Shown piece by piece: positions 11,336-20,735 of a DNA stretch of 64,000 nt; the stretch's first letter is position 1; each line of letters starts with the position of its first letter. Source of the stretch: Pseudomonas zanjanensis (GTDB taxonomy: Bacteria > Pseudomonadota > Gammaproteobacteria > Pseudomonadales > Pseudomonadaceae). The notes beneath the pieces are model-generated. The model searched no databases. It saw only the letters and a list, made by a program, of their open reading frames with translations, and had not been told where the DNA came from. The stretch is from assembly GCF_014268745.2 (NCBI RefSeq), contig NZ_JABWRB020000001.1:2480001-2544000 (forward strand). Reading direction: 5' to 3'. A program made the position numbers and the translations under genes.

Positions 11336-11630
11336 AGGGGCTGATGCGCAGCCCCCAATATCAACCGACCCTCAGAACTGCTTCGCAGCCCAGCGGGAGC
11401 AAGCTCCCTCGCCACAAAGGCGATCGGAAACGTAGGTCAGCTTAACCATCCTGTGGGAGCTTGCTCGCGATAGCGGTGGGCCAGCCACATCCATACCAAA
11501 TGACTTGCCCTCATCGCGAGCAAGCTCGCTCCCACAGGGTTATGTGTGCAGCCAAGCAAACTCTTCGGCCATGGGGTTGCCCTCCGTGGCGAGGGAGCTT
11601 GCTCCCGCTGGGCTGCGCAGCAGCCCCAAA
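11336..11630. repeat. Cluster of REP elements of both classes after nirN
   Basis: Contains a short GGGGCTG-GCAGCCCC hairpin, an inverted REP of the GCGAGGGAGC class (11381-11417), a doublet of the TGTGGGAGC class (11452-11536), and another GCGAGGGAGC copy (11586-11630). It fills the gap between the convergent nirN and porin genes and probably serves as a transcription end for both. Confidence 0.85.
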
Positions 11631-11642
11631 GGGATTTCCCCC

Positions 11643-12827
11643 TCACCAGGTAAGCACCGCCCCCACCGCAAACGTGTCGGTGTCTTCGTTCTGGGCGCTC
11701 GTATCGTGGCCATTGATTTCGAACTGGTTGTACTCGGCCACGAGCTTGAGGTTGTCGTTGATGTCATGGAACAGCGCAATGCCACGGGTTTCGTAATCGG
11801 CACCACTGCCCACCACGCCGTTGCCGTCGTCATCGGTCTTGCCGTAGGACAGCGCCAAGCGGTTCTTGCCCAGCTTGTAGGAGCCCTGCAACAGGTAGCC
11901 CTTGCTGTCGACATTGCGCAGGGTGGCTTCACCGGCGTTGTTGGTGAAGAAAGGGTTGATGCCCTTGGCCTGGAACCCCGAGCCGGTCAGCGACAACCCG
12001 CCCATCTTCGCCTGTACACCGTACCCCAGGCCTTTGGAAGTGACCGATTCGACGCTGGCGTCGGTGTTGTCCGAGGTCTGGTAACTGCCGTTGAGCCAGC
12101 TGTAGATCTTCGCCCCGCCCAGGTCGAACTGGTAGGTGATCTCGCTCTCGGTGCGCGGGTTTTCCTGATAGGCCTTGCCGGTGGCGCTGTTGTCGTTGGT
12201 GTCCACCGGGTCCATGATCCCCACCGCCACGCGCAAGCCCTCCATCACCGGCGTGCGGTAGGTGATCTGCGAGGTCGGGAACGGGTACGGATAACCGCTG
12301 CCGATGTTGCCAAACGACACGCCACCACCGTCCACCAGCCCCAGGGTGTCGCTGACCTGGCCATAACCGGCGAGCAGTTCGTCCAGCAGGATGTTGGAAC
12401 GGGCAAACAGACCGAAGTCCTTGCCGACCAGCACTTCGCCCCACTCCGGGTTGGCCACGGTGCCGTAGAACTGGCGCACGTCGATGGCGGTGTCGGTGCC
12501 GTTGGTTTCGCTGTCGTTGATGGTCACCCAGAACGAGGCACGGGCGCCGAGCTTGAGGTCATCGACCTGCTTGCCCATGTTGAAACCCAGGTAGTTGGGC
12601 AAAAAGCCCATCTTGACCCGCGCCTGCCGACGGTCGTACTGCTCACCCGCGCGGTCGACGTCGCTGTTGACGTAAAAGGCGTTGATGTAGCCGTCGGTGG
12701 AAAAGGTGGTCTGGTCCTTGTCGTACAGCATGATTTCGGCGTTGGCCCAAGGCGTCAGGCCCAGGCTCGAAACACCTACGATGACCGCAGGCAAAAAACG
12801 TTGGCGGGTATTTTTATTGTTGTGCAT
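11643..12827 (-). CDS. General outer membrane porin (Gram-negative porin family)
   Basis: A 394-residue beta-barrel porin: signal peptide to about residue 30 (PWANA), many amphipathic strands, and a C-terminal FAVGAVLTW ending in an aromatic residue. It resembles the 16-stranded Porin_4 group, not OprD. The ATG at 12827 has GGAG upstream. It lies 3' of the dehydratase and MFS genes on the same strand, so it probably admits the same sugar-acid substrate. Substrate specificity cannot be read from sequence. Confidence 0.8.
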   Translation of the reverse strand: MHNNKNTRQRFLPAVIVGVSSLGLTPWANAEIMLYDKDQTTFSTDGYINAFYVNSDVDRAGEQYDRRQARVKMGFLPNYLGFNMGKQVDDLKLGARASFWVTINDSETNGTDTAIDVRQFYGTVANPEWGEVLVGKDFGLFARSNILLDELLAGYGQVSDTLGLVDGGGVSFGNIGSGYPYPFPTSQITYRTPVMEGLRVAVGIMDPVDTNDNSATGKAYQENPRTESEITYQFDLGGAKIYSWLNGSYQTSDNTDASVESVTSKGLGYGVQAKMGGLSLTGSGFQAKGINPFFTNNAGEATLRNVDSKGYLLQGSYKLGKNRLALSYGKTDDDGNGVVGSGADYETRGIALFHDINDNLKLVAEYNQFEINGHDTSAQNEDTDTFAVGAVLTW

Positions 12828-13054
12828 GGCGCGCTCCGCAACAGGGGACGGGATGTCGGAGGCGATTATCGAAAGGCGCCAGGGCGCGTCATACGCTGCC
12901 TTGGGAGCGATTGGCGGATGCTTTGGCAGCGCCGGCCCGGCGCGGCAGTTTGGGTGTAAGACGGCGAGGCTGGCGGGTGCGGTACTTTGGGTGTGGGCCG
13001 CAAGGTGGCTTGGGAGGATCAACCCATTGGGCAGTCATAGTGAGCTGGCTGGTT

Positions 13055-13184
13055 TGGGGCTGCTGCGCAGCCCAGCGGGAGCAAGCTCCCTCGCCACAGG
13101 GGTCGCACCCACACTCAAAATTGAAGTCAGATCCAGCTTTTGTGGCGAGGGAGCTTGCTCCCGCTGGCCTGCGCAGCAGGCCCC
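13055..13184. repeat. REP pair between dehydratase and porin genes
   Basis: An inverted doublet of the GCGAGGGAGC class. The remaining 12828-13054 stretch shows no convincing gene. The doublet sits inside a presumed operon, so it may lower porin expression relative to upstream genes, or the porin may have its own promoter in this gap. Confidence 0.8.
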
Positions 13185-13195
13185 TCGCCTTCGGC

Positions 13196-14470
13196 TCAGA
13201 ACCGCGGCTTGACGGTCTTCCAATCCGGCCGGTAACGCTGCATCTGCCGCACATCGTCGCGCTGGCGGATGCCGCAACTGAGAAACTGCTCATGCAGCTT
13301 GCCCAGTTGATCCCGGTCCAGCTCCAAGCCAAGCCCAGGCGCCCGGGTGATCTTCACGCAGCCGTCGACAATCGGCAGCTTGCCGCCCTTGATCACTTCT
13401 TCATCCGGCTCCTGCCACGGATAATGGGTGTCGCAGGCATAGTCGAGGTTCGGCACCGCGGCCGCGACGTGGGCCATGGCCATGAGGCTGATGCCCAGGT
13501 GCGAGTTGGAATGCATCGACACGCCCAGGCCGAAAGTGCTGCACATTTTCGCCAACACCTGGGTGTCCCGCAGGCCGCCCCAGTAATGATGGTCGGCCAA
13601 CACGATCTGCACGCTGTCCAGCGCCACGCTGCGGCGAAACTCATCGAAATCGGTGACCACCATATTGGTCGCCAGCGGCAACCCCGTGCGCTTGTGCAGC
13701 TCGGCCATGCCTTCCAGCCCGGGCGTCGGGTCTTCGTAATACTGCAAGTCATCCCCCAGCAGTTCGGCCATGCGAATCGAGGTCTCCAGGGACCAGTTGC
13801 CATTGGGGTCGATGCGCAACGGGTAGCCGGGAAACGCCTGTTTCAGCGCCTTGATGCAGGCGACTTCATGCTCCGGATCGAGGGCGCCAGCCTTGAGCTT
13901 GATGCTCTTGAAACCATAGTCCTGGATCATCCGCCGGGCCTGGGCGACGATCTGCTCTTCGTTGAGGGCCTCGCCCCAAGTGTCGGCTGGGTACGGCGAA
14001 TCGATGTGCTCGGCGTACTTGAAAAACAGGTATGCGCTGAACGGAATTTCGTCGCGGATCGCGCCGCCCAGCAGGTCCACCAACGGCACGTTCAGGTAAT
14101 GGGCCTGCAAATCCAGGCAAGCCACTTCGAACGCCGAATAGGCATTGCTCACCGCCTTGCTCGCATGGGAACCCGGCGCCAGTTCGGCACCGCTGACGCT
14201 GGCCGGTTTCTGCGCGGCGACGGTCGCCTGGACGATGGCCCGCAACTGGTTGAGGTTGAACGGGTCCAGGCCGATCAACTGGCTCTGCAACTGCTGCTGG
14301 ATCGCCAGGGCCGGGGCATCGCCGTAGCTCTCCCCCAGGCCGATGTAACCGTTGTCGCTCTCGATCTCGATGATCGAACGCAACGCGAACGGTTCATGGA
14401 TACCGCTGGCGTTGAGCAAGGGTGGGTCGCGAAAAGCGATGGGGGTGACGGTGACGCGTTTGATCTTCAT
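13196..14470 (-). CDS. gudD: Glucarate dehydratase-like enolase-superfamily enzyme
   Basis: A 424-residue enolase-superfamily acid-sugar dehydratase. Visible catalytic features match the glucarate dehydratase subgroup: KxK base at K191/K193, metal ligands D221 (IDPNGNW), E246 (YEDPTPG) and N269, and the Asp-His dyad D293 (LADHHYWGG) and H320 (SMHSNSHLG). It would convert D-glucarate or a close aldarate to 5-keto-4-deoxyglucarate in the cytoplasm. The start overlaps the upstream transporter gene (ATGA). It is slightly shorter than E. coli GudD (446). Galactarate as substrate is not excluded. Confidence 0.85.
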   Translation of the reverse strand: MKIKRVTVTPIAFRDPPLLNASGIHEPFALRSIIEIESDNGYIGLGESYGDAPALAIQQQLQSQLIGLDPFNLNQLRAIVQATVAAQKPASVSGAELAPGSHASKAVSNAYSAFEVACLDLQAHYLNVPLVDLLGGAIRDEIPFSAYLFFKYAEHIDSPYPADTWGEALNEEQIVAQARRMIQDYGFKSIKLKAGALDPEHEVACIKALKQAFPGYPLRIDPNGNWSLETSIRMAELLGDDLQYYEDPTPGLEGMAELHKRTGLPLATNMVVTDFDEFRRSVALDSVQIVLADHHYWGGLRDTQVLAKMCSTFGLGVSMHSNSHLGISLMAMAHVAAAVPNLDYACDTHYPWQEPDEEVIKGGKLPIVDGCVKITRAPGLGLELDRDQLGKLHEQFLSCGIRQRDDVRQMQRYRPDWKTVKPRF

Positions 14471-15837
14471 ACAGCGGCTCCCGATGGGCCAGGGTTCAAG
14501 GCTTGGTTTTTTTCCGGTTGGTCGGACAGTGAATTCGGCTTATCGCGACCCGGCTTGGTGCGGGCGAAGAAAATCACCACGGCGGCCACCAAGGAAGTGA
14601 TCGCCAGCCCATACAGTCCGCCCTCGATGGACCCGGTGGTCTGCTCCAGGAAACCGAAGGCCGTCGGTGCGACGAAGCCGCCGAGGTTACCGATGGAATT
14701 GATCAGGGCGATCACCGCCGCCGCGATGCGCGCATCCAGGTAGCCCTGGGGAATCGGCCAGAACAGCGCCGAGGCCGCCTTGAAACCGATGGCCGCGAAA
14801 CAGATCGCCACGAAGGCAAAGATCGGCCCGCCGGTGGTGGACATGAACATGCCAAACGCGGCGATCACCAGCGTCACCGCGACCCAGGCCTGCTGGAATT
14901 TCCATTTGCCAGCCAGGGCGGCAAAACCGTACATCGCGACGATGGAAATGATCCACGGAATGGAGTTGAGCAAACCGACCTGGAAGTCCCCCAGGTTGCC
15001 CATTTTCTTGATCATGCTCGGTAGCCAGAACGTGGCGCCGTAGATGGTCAGGGCGATGGAAAAGTAGATGAAGCAGAACAGCGCGATCTGTCGGTCGGCC
15101 AGCAACTTGAACATCGACGGCTTGATCACTTGCGCGGCTTCCCTCGCTCGCTGCTCTTCGGCGATGGCGGCGATCAAGACGGTTTTCTCTTCAGCCGTCA
15201 GCCATTTGGCCTGGCTGGGGTGCGATTGCAGCCAGAACCAGACGAACCCGCACAGCACGATGGAGGCAAAACCTTCGATCAGGAACATCCACTGCCAGCC
15301 ATGCAGGCCCATCCCGCTGATGTGCAGCAAGGCGCCGGAGACCGGGCCGGAAATCACCGAGGCGATGGCCGAGCCGCTGAGGAAGATCGCCATCGCCTTG
15401 CCGCGCTCGTTGGCGGGCAGCCATTGGGTGAAGTAATAGATGATGCCGGGAAAGAACCCCGCCTCCGCCGCGCCGAGGATGAAGCGCAGCACATAAAAAC
15501 TGGTTTCGCCGCGCACAAAGGCCATGGCCATGGCCGCCGCGCCCCAGGTGAACATGATGCGCGTCAGCCACGCCCGGGCGCCGTAGCGTTGCAAGAGCAT
15601 GTTGGACGGGACTTCGAACAGCGCGTAGCCGATGAAGAACAGCCCCGCACCGAGCCCGTAGGCCGCGGCGCCGATGCCCAGGTCGGTTTCCAGGTGGCTG
15701 CGCACGAAGCCGATGTTGACCCGGTCGATGTAGTTGACGATGAACATCACCACCACCAACGGCAATACATGACGTTTGACCTTGGCCGCCGCGAGCGCCA
15801 GGGTGTTGTCATGGGTGGAGTCCGTTACGTTATTCAA
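14467..15837 (-). CDS. gudP: MFS transporter, anion:cation symporter family (GudP-like)
   Basis: A 456-residue protein with 12 predicted membrane helices and ACS-family features (NYIDRVNIGFVRSHL in helix 1; YALFEVPSNMLLQRYGAR after helix 2). This family carries glucarate, galactarate and hexuronates. It is the first gene of the leftward unit transporter-dehydratase-porin and is divergent from a LysR regulator. The glucarate role is inferred from the adjacent dehydratase. Confidence 0.85.
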   Translation of the reverse strand: MNNVTDSTHDNTLALAAAKVKRHVLPLVVVMFIVNYIDRVNIGFVRSHLETDLGIGAAAYGLGAGLFFIGYALFEVPSNMLLQRYGARAWLTRIMFTWGAAAMAMAFVRGETSFYVLRFILGAAEAGFFPGIIYYFTQWLPANERGKAMAIFLSGSAIASVISGPVSGALLHISGMGLHGWQWMFLIEGFASIVLCGFVWFWLQSHPSQAKWLTAEEKTVLIAAIAEEQRAREAAQVIKPSMFKLLADRQIALFCFIYFSIALTIYGATFWLPSMIKKMGNLGDFQVGLLNSIPWIISIVAMYGFAALAGKWKFQQAWVAVTLVIAAFGMFMSTTGGPIFAFVAICFAAIGFKAASALFWPIPQGYLDARIAAAVIALINSIGNLGGFVAPTAFGFLEQTTGSIEGGLYGLAITSLVAAVVIFFARTKPGRDKPNSLSDQPEKNQALNPGPSGAAV

Positions 15838-15920
15838 GGGTGCCTCCCGATCGTTGTTTTTGTGGGGAACGGGACGATGATGGACGCGGCGGATTGTTCC
15901 CGTCTAATCTAACTTGGCAC

Positions 15921-15945
15921 TTGATTGATACCTGGATTGAATCAA
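15921..15945. promoter_or_regulatory. Candidate LysR operator in the gudP-lysR gap
   Basis: TTGATT-N13-AATCAA forms an inverted repeat whose right arm touches the lysR start codon. Its position in the divergent 107-bp gap fits autoregulation plus control of gudP. Supported only by symmetry and position. Confidence 0.35.
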
Positions 15946-16841
15946 TGTTTGAACTGGCCCAGTTGCGCTGCTTCACCACCGTGGCGACCGAACTCAACTT
16001 CCGGCGTGCCGCCGAACGCCTGAACATGACCCAGCCACCGCTGAGCCGGCAGATCCAATTGCTGGAGCATCACCTAGGCGTCGAACTGTTCACCCGCAGC
16101 ACCCGCAGCGTGGCGCTCACCGCCGCCGGCCGGGCGTTTTTCGTCGAAGCGCAGAACCTGTTGGAACAGGCGCAACAGGCCGCCGAGGCCGCCAAACGTT
16201 TTGCCAAGGGTGACATCGGCTCGGTGACCATCAGCTTCGTCGGCAGCGCGGTGTACGAGTTCTTGCCCAAGGTGATTGCCGAGGCCCGGCTGAAACAGCC
16301 CCAGGTCAAAATCGTCCTGGCGGAAATGAACACCTATCAACAGCACGAAGCCCTGCGCGCCCGGCGCATCGACCTGGGCATTGTCCGCTCGCCGCTGCTG
16401 GAAACCGGCTACGCCACCGAATGCCTGGTGCGCGAACCCTTTGTGCTGGCGGTGCCTGCGGGTCATCCGCTGGCCAGCGCTGAAACCGTCAGCGTCCAGG
16501 ACCTGGACGGACAACCGTTCCTGATGTACTCCCACGCCGCCTACCCGCCCTTCAACGAACTGCTCACCGGCATGCTGCGCTCGGCCCGGGTCGCACCGCA
16601 ATTCGTGCAATGGCTGGGGTCGTCGCTGACGATCCTGGCCCTGGTCAACGCCGGCATGGGCCTGGCCCTGGTGCCGCGTTGCGCCAGCAGCGTGGTGTTC
16701 AAACACGTGGTGTTTCGCGAGATCGATTTGGGCGAAGGGGTGCAGAGCGAGTTGCACCTGGTGTGGCGCGAGGATAACGACAACCCGGCGTTCACCATGT
16801 TGCTGGAAGGGATTCGGGGGGCGGTTCGGGAAGGGTTTTGA
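15945..16841 (+). CDS. LysR-family transcriptional regulator
   Basis: A 298-residue LTTR with an N-terminal winged HTH (FELAQLRCFTTVATELNFRRAAERLN, then PLSRQIQLLE) and a PBP2-like effector domain from about residue 90. It is divergent from the glucarate transporter-dehydratase-porin unit and is its probable regulator, with an aldarate as likely inducer. The ATG at 15945 is chosen because the protein then begins at the usual LTTR position; upstream in-frame codons add a non-homologous leader. Confidence 0.85.
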   Translation: MFELAQLRCFTTVATELNFRRAAERLNMTQPPLSRQIQLLEHHLGVELFTRSTRSVALTAAGRAFFVEAQNLLEQAQQAAEAAKRFAKGDIGSVTISFVGSAVYEFLPKVIAEARLKQPQVKIVLAEMNTYQQHEALRARRIDLGIVRSPLLETGYATECLVREPFVLAVPAGHPLASAETVSVQDLDGQPFLMYSHAAYPPFNELLTGMLRSARVAPQFVQWLGSSLTILALVNAGMGLALVPRCASSVVFKHVVFREIDLGEGVQSELHLVWREDNDNPAFTMLLEGIRGAVREGF

Positions 16842-16942
16842 AGGCGGAGCAACAAGGCCCATGGGGTTGGCAGTGGCTGACCGAGCGTCGTGGACTTAGG
16901 TTGTGAGGGCGCTTGCAACGCCCCCACAACACTACCTGGCGA

Positions 16943-17305
16943 TTACCCAGGCTTGTGGTTATCCAGTACTCGATTGACCGCTAACTCACCCAACATGATG
17001 ACCCGTTGCAGCACCAGCATCGTTTGGCGTCTTGGGCCGTCCGTCAAATCGGTGAGGTCGCTGACCATCACGCTGGCGGATGCCAAGGATTCGCACGCCT
17101 CAACGAGTAACGTTTCGTCATCCACCGCTGCGTCGATGGTGAAGATCGTGCTGGGCTTGCGGGGCGGTATCTGCGTTTTCGTCGCCCCGGGATTCAGGTA
17201 GTGCTTGAGCGCACGGTCTGCCGCCTCTTTCAACTTTTCAGGGTCGAGAGAGTCGCCGTAGAGTACCGAGTCGATATCCGGGGGGTTGGGAGTTACTTTG
17301 AACAT
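16943..17305 (-). CDS. DUF6124/DUF3077-like small protein
   Basis: A 120-residue soluble protein starting MFKVTPNPP, a signature of a Pseudomonas-restricted family (DUF6124/DUF3077), followed by LDPEKLKEAADRALKHYL. There is no signal peptide and no catalytic motif, and the function is unknown. The ATG at 17305 has AGGA at a good distance; an upstream in-frame ATG at 17449 gives a cysteine-rich leader with no family resemblance. It stands alone between a LysR gene and a region poor in genes. Confidence 0.7.
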   Translation of the reverse strand: MFKVTPNPPDIDSVLYGDSLDPEKLKEAADRALKHYLNPGATKTQIPPRKPSTIFTIDAAVDDETLLVEACESLASASVMVSDLTDLTDGPRRQTMLVLQRVIMLGELAVNRVLDNHKPG

Positions 17306-17659
17306 AATTGACAATCCTATATTGGAGCTGCAACCGTTCTCTACTAAAAGAAGGGTGGCGGCTGTACGCAGGTTAGTAGACCGGCAGGATTGGCAAAACC
17401 CGGCGCGCCCGAGGACGCCCTGCGCACAACCACCATTTAGTGCAGGCATATAAATGACCTGACTGAACGGTGCTCAAGCACTTCACCAAACCTGATGGGC
17501 TACTAAACCCGACCACTGATGGGCAGTGGCAGGTAAACGATAGAGGCCAGGGACAAAGCGCACAAGCCGGCGGATTCTGACGCATGCGTAAGCAAGGACG
17601 CAAGGTCTCGTAGCCTTTAGGGCGTAATGTGGAGTGTATTTAAACGTGTCGCGCTAGAT

Positions 17660-17911
17660 ATGTTTACGGAAATTAAACATGACAACTTTTCTTCGTTATT
17701 TCTTGGGGCTGTATTGGTGTAAATACAGTGTCTTACGGGACGCGTTGTCCTCATCGATATTAAACGAGGTCATGCCGTAGATAATACGTTGGCGGATGTT
17801 TTGGGGAATTTTCCTACAGTTGGCCGGCTACAACTTGTTGCGTTATCAAATGGCACCTTACCCGATATTTACCCTGCGGTTCCTCATAGACCACTTGGAC
17901 TCACAGGGTAG
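17660..17911 (+). pseudogene. Possible broken small ORF with one in-frame TAA
   Basis: An ATG at 17660 opens a frame that reads 20 residues, meets TAA at 17720-17722, then continues open for 62 more codons to TAG at 17909. The downstream part (e.g. GRVVLIDIKRGHAVDN, then FPTVGRLQLVALSNG) looks protein-like. Codon use is much more AT-rich than its neighbours, suggesting foreign origin. I do not recognise a family. The rest of the gap (17306-17659) shows no gene. It may instead be non-coding. Confidence 0.25.
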
Positions 17912-17928
17912 TGGTGAACGGTAAGTCA

Positions 17929-18846
17929 CTACTTGAAAAGCAGCTCAGACTGCAAGTGAAGTGCATCCGCCATGGCTTCAATTTCCTGCCGCATCCACAA
18001 TTTCTGCAACCAATCGGAGGGAATAGCCTGCACCCCATAAAATGCCCCCGCCACTTGGCCGACAATAGCAGCGGTGGTGTCAGCGTCGTCGCCCAGGTTC
18101 GTCGCGGCCAGCACCGCATCAGCGAAACTGTCCGTCTGATGAAAGCACCACAGCGCCGCTTCCAAGGAAGCCACCGAATAACCAGAGCCTGACACGTCAC
18201 TACGGCCTTTTCCCTGATACGCCCCTTGGGCGAGCGCTATCACTTTGGCGGCGGTCAGTTGCTCGGACGCCACACGCAACACATCCGCCTTTGAAGCGCC
18301 GGTCAATGCGTTGGCAATGACATCAGCCAACACCTGGCAACACTCCACCGCCTCTGTTGCCCCATGGGTCGTACGCGAACTCAGCGCCGCAAAATCGCGA
18401 ATGCGTTTGCGATCCGGATAAAAGAACAACACAACCGGTGCCAAGCGCATCAGCGAACCATTGCCAGCCGTATCAGCAGCGGTATCCCCCGCGAAGGGGT
18501 CGCCATGGGACTGATAGCGTTCCAGTGCACCGCGAACGGTCATACCAATGTCAAAGCAATCACCCGTGGAGCTCAGATAACCCCAATGCCACCAATTGAG
18601 GTATCGACCCATTTGGTCAGCCGCATCAAAACCACGCTTTTGCAACAGGCTCTCAGCCAGACACAAAGCCATCGATGTGTCATCGGTCCATTGGCCAGGC
18701 TTGAGATTGAAGGGACCGCCACCAACCATGTCGGTCACAGGGGTAAAGGTATTCCGTGGCTGGAATTCAACCGTAGTGCCAACGGCGTCACCACACGCCA
18801 AGCCCAGTAAGCATCCGCGATAGCGGTCTGAAAGTGTCGGAGACAT
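17929..18846 (-). CDS. ADP-ribosylglycohydrolase (DraG-like)
   Basis: A 305-residue protein of the ADP-ribosylglycohydrolase family, which removes ADP-ribose from proteins or nucleic acids using a dimetal centre. Metal motifs are visible: WTDDTSMA (about 53-60) and the C-terminal GDDADTTAAIVG. I chose the ATG at 18846, preceded by AAGGA at 6 bp; upstream ATGs at 18879 and 18939 are poorer. No partner ADP-ribosyltransferase is adjacent, so the substrate is unknown. Confidence 0.85.
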   Translation of the reverse strand: MSPTLSDRYRGCLLGLACGDAVGTTVEFQPRNTFTPVTDMVGGGPFNLKPGQWTDDTSMALCLAESLLQKRGFDAADQMGRYLNWWHWGYLSSTGDCFDIGMTVRGALERYQSHGDPFAGDTAADTAGNGSLMRLAPVVLFFYPDRKRIRDFAALSSRTTHGATEAVECCQVLADVIANALTGASKADVLRVASEQLTAAKVIALAQGAYQGKGRSDVSGSGYSVASLEAALWCFHQTDSFADAVLAATNLGDDADTTAAIVGQVAGAFYGVQAIPSDWLQKLWMRQEIEAMADALHLQSELLFK

Positions 18847-19063
18847 CCTGATTCCTTCTGATCCGAGTTCGTCCGCCATGAGCAGCGCACAACCAGCGAG
18901 ATGATAGCGGCTAGGCATGCCCAAGGAACCTGATCGCAATCTTTTTTATCGAAAACGCAACGTACATTCACTCGGCTGTTCCCCCATCTCAAAACAAGTT
19001 GTACGATGACCGACGAGCACCCATCGCTCGCGTTCCTAATACCTACAACAACAAGGAAATCCC

Positions 19064-19498
19064 ATGAAAAAAACGACATTGGTCATCGGCTTCTTGTGCC
19101 TGTTCAGCGGCTACGCAGCGGCCGCCGCTACATCGCCCGAGCAGGAGGTGGCCCAGGCGGTCGATCATTTGACCCAAGCCATGCTGCACAAAGACATCCC
19201 ACAACTTCAGGCACTGGCCGCCGAGAACCTGACCTATGGTCACTCCAGCGGCAACATCCAGGACAAGAAAGCCTTCATCGCCGACATCGAAACGGGCAAG
19301 AGCGCGTTCAAGACCCTGGAAATGAAGAACCAGAAAATTACCCTGTCCGGTGATGTGGCGCTGGTGCGCAATCACTTCTCGGCCCAGGCGCTCAAGGGCA
19401 CTGAAGTGGTGCCGACGGAAATCGAGAACTTCCAGATCTGGCAGAAGCAGAAGAATGGCAAGTGGCTGCTGATCGGGCGTCAGGCGTTTCGGTTCTGA
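19064..19498 (+). CDS. Exported SnoaL/DUF4440-like (NTF2-fold) protein
   Basis: A 144-residue protein with a signal peptide (MKKTTLVIGFLCLFSGYAAA) and an NTF2-like fold suggested by the pattern EVAQAVDHLTQAMLHKDI and a C-terminal ENFQIWQKQ-GKWLLIGRQA. This fold is used by small ligand-binding or ketosteroid-isomerase-like proteins. Periplasmic location is expected; ligand and role are unknown. AAGGAAAT lies upstream of the ATG. Confidence 0.7.
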   Translation: MKKTTLVIGFLCLFSGYAAAAATSPEQEVAQAVDHLTQAMLHKDIPQLQALAAENLTYGHSSGNIQDKKAFIADIETGKSAFKTLEMKNQKITLSGDVALVRNHFSAQALKGTEVVPTEIENFQIWQKQKNGKWLLIGRQAFRF

Positions 19499-19566
19499 TA
19501 GCGGGTTGACCGGGAAGACCTCTGTGGCAAGCGGAACTCTGTTCACTTGAGGCTGCTGTGATTCCC

Positions 19567-19654
19567 GTGGCGAGGGAGCTTGCTCCCGCTGGGCTGCGTA
19601 GCGGCCCATTCTGTGAGCGCTTCGCACTCAAGCGGGAGCAAGCTCCCTCGCCAC
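19567..19654. repeat. REP pair, GCGAGGGAGC class
   Basis: A compact inverted doublet between two convergent genes. Confidence 0.85.
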
Positions 19655-19683
19655 GGATTACTGCCCTCGCCGGTTGTATTCCC

Positions 19684-20607
19684 TCAAGTCGCGGCCCATT
19701 GCTCCCGGTACTGCAACAGGAAATCCACAAACGCACGCACCCGCTGCGGCACGTACCGCCCATGGGGATACAACAAGGTGAACGGACGCGAACGTCCCGC
19801 GAAAGGCGCTAGCACCTCCACCACCTGCCCGCTGGCCAACTCCTGCTCCACGATGAATTTGTAGGTCTGGAATAAACCTGCGCCATGCTTGGCCAACGTC
19901 ACCCCGCCCAGTACATCATCCGAGCAGCAATACCCGCCCTGCCCGAACACTTCCTTCTCCTTGCCCTCGACATTGAATAGCCAGGAAATCCGTCGCCCGC
20001 TGCTGGGCAACTCGAACTGGATGCACTCGTGGTCATCCAGGTCTTCAAGCACCTGCGGCGTGCCGGCCTTGCGCAGATACTCCGGGGAGGCGACCACCAC
20101 CAGTTTCGCGTCTTCCAGCAGCCGGGCGATCATCGACGAGTCGGGCTGGGCCCGCACTCGGATGGCAAGGTCATACCCTTCGGCAACAAAATCGATGTTT
20201 CGATTGCTCAGGTGCAGGTCCACCGTCACTTGCGGGTACAGCGCCCGAAAAGCCGGTAGCAAGGGCAGGATGCGATGGTGACCGTAGGTGGTGGGCAGGC
20301 TGATGCGCAGTTGCCCGGACGGCACCGATTGCGCGCCCATCATTTCCTGTTGCGCCTCGACCAGTTGCGTCAGCGCTTGTCGGCATTGCTCGAAATAGGT
20401 CCTGCCGGCTTCGGTCAAGCGGATGCTGCGGGTGGTGCGCACGAAAAGCCGTGAGCCCAGGCGCTCTTCCAGGCGAAAGATCGAGCGACTCACCGCCGCA
20501 GGCGTCACACCCGCCAATTGCGCCGCCGCGGTGAAACTGCCCGCCTCCGCCGCGAGGCAGAACAGTTCTATGCTGCCCAACTGCAGGTCTTCGAAATGAC
20601 GCTTCAT
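19684..20607 (-). CDS. LysR-family transcriptional regulator (CrgA/AaeR type)
   Basis: A 307-residue LTTR with an HTH at about 10-70 (IELFCLAAEAGSFTAAAQLAGVTP region, then RSIFRLEERLGSRLF) and a type-2 PBP effector domain with FVAEGYDLAIR. It is divergent from the tautomerase gene. A 58-bp promoter segment next to its own start is repeated before the SDR gene downstream, so this regulator probably controls both. Effector unknown. Confidence 0.87.
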   Translation of the reverse strand: MKRHFEDLQLGSIELFCLAAEAGSFTAAAQLAGVTPAAVSRSIFRLEERLGSRLFVRTTRSIRLTEAGRTYFEQCRQALTQLVEAQQEMMGAQSVPSGQLRISLPTTYGHHRILPLLPAFRALYPQVTVDLHLSNRNIDFVAEGYDLAIRVRAQPDSSMIARLLEDAKLVVVASPEYLRKAGTPQVLEDLDDHECIQFELPSSGRRISWLFNVEGKEKEVFGQGGYCCSDDVLGGVTLAKHGAGLFQTYKFIVEQELASGQVVEVLAPFAGRSRPFTLLYPHGRYVPQRVRAFVDFLLQYREQWAAT

Positions 20608-20621
20608 GATTCGTTACACCG

Positions 20622-20679
20622 CGTATCAACTGAAGTTTCCAAATGCCTGTTTATCAGTCCGTGGCGTATAAATACAGTG
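20622..20679 (+). promoter_or_regulatory. Promoter/operator copy 1 of a duplicated 58-bp element
   Basis: Begins CGTATCAACT and aligns without gaps to 21201-21258 at 41 of 58 positions, including CGTATCAACT, AAGT, TTTATCA and TGGCG. An AACT-GA-AGTT inverted repeat lies at 20628-20637, fitting an LTTR half-site pair. It ends 56 bp before the tautomerase start and lies 14 bp upstream of the lysR start. Confidence 0.6.
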
Positions 20680-20735
20680 GCCTTGCAACACGCGGGCGCT
20701 GTCCCGCGTCCATTTCCCACCCGCTGGAGTGCACC

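Noticed and set aside
11437-11646. Short frames giving peptides like AREQAPSPQ or VARELAPAGLRS here and at many other loci
   Set aside because: They are translations of REP elements, repeated at most intergenic REPs in the window, not genes.
17373-17603. 76-codon minus-strand frame upstream of the DUF6124 gene
   Set aside because: It has no ribosome binding site, a composition rich in Cys/Pro/Arg, and no recognisable pattern.
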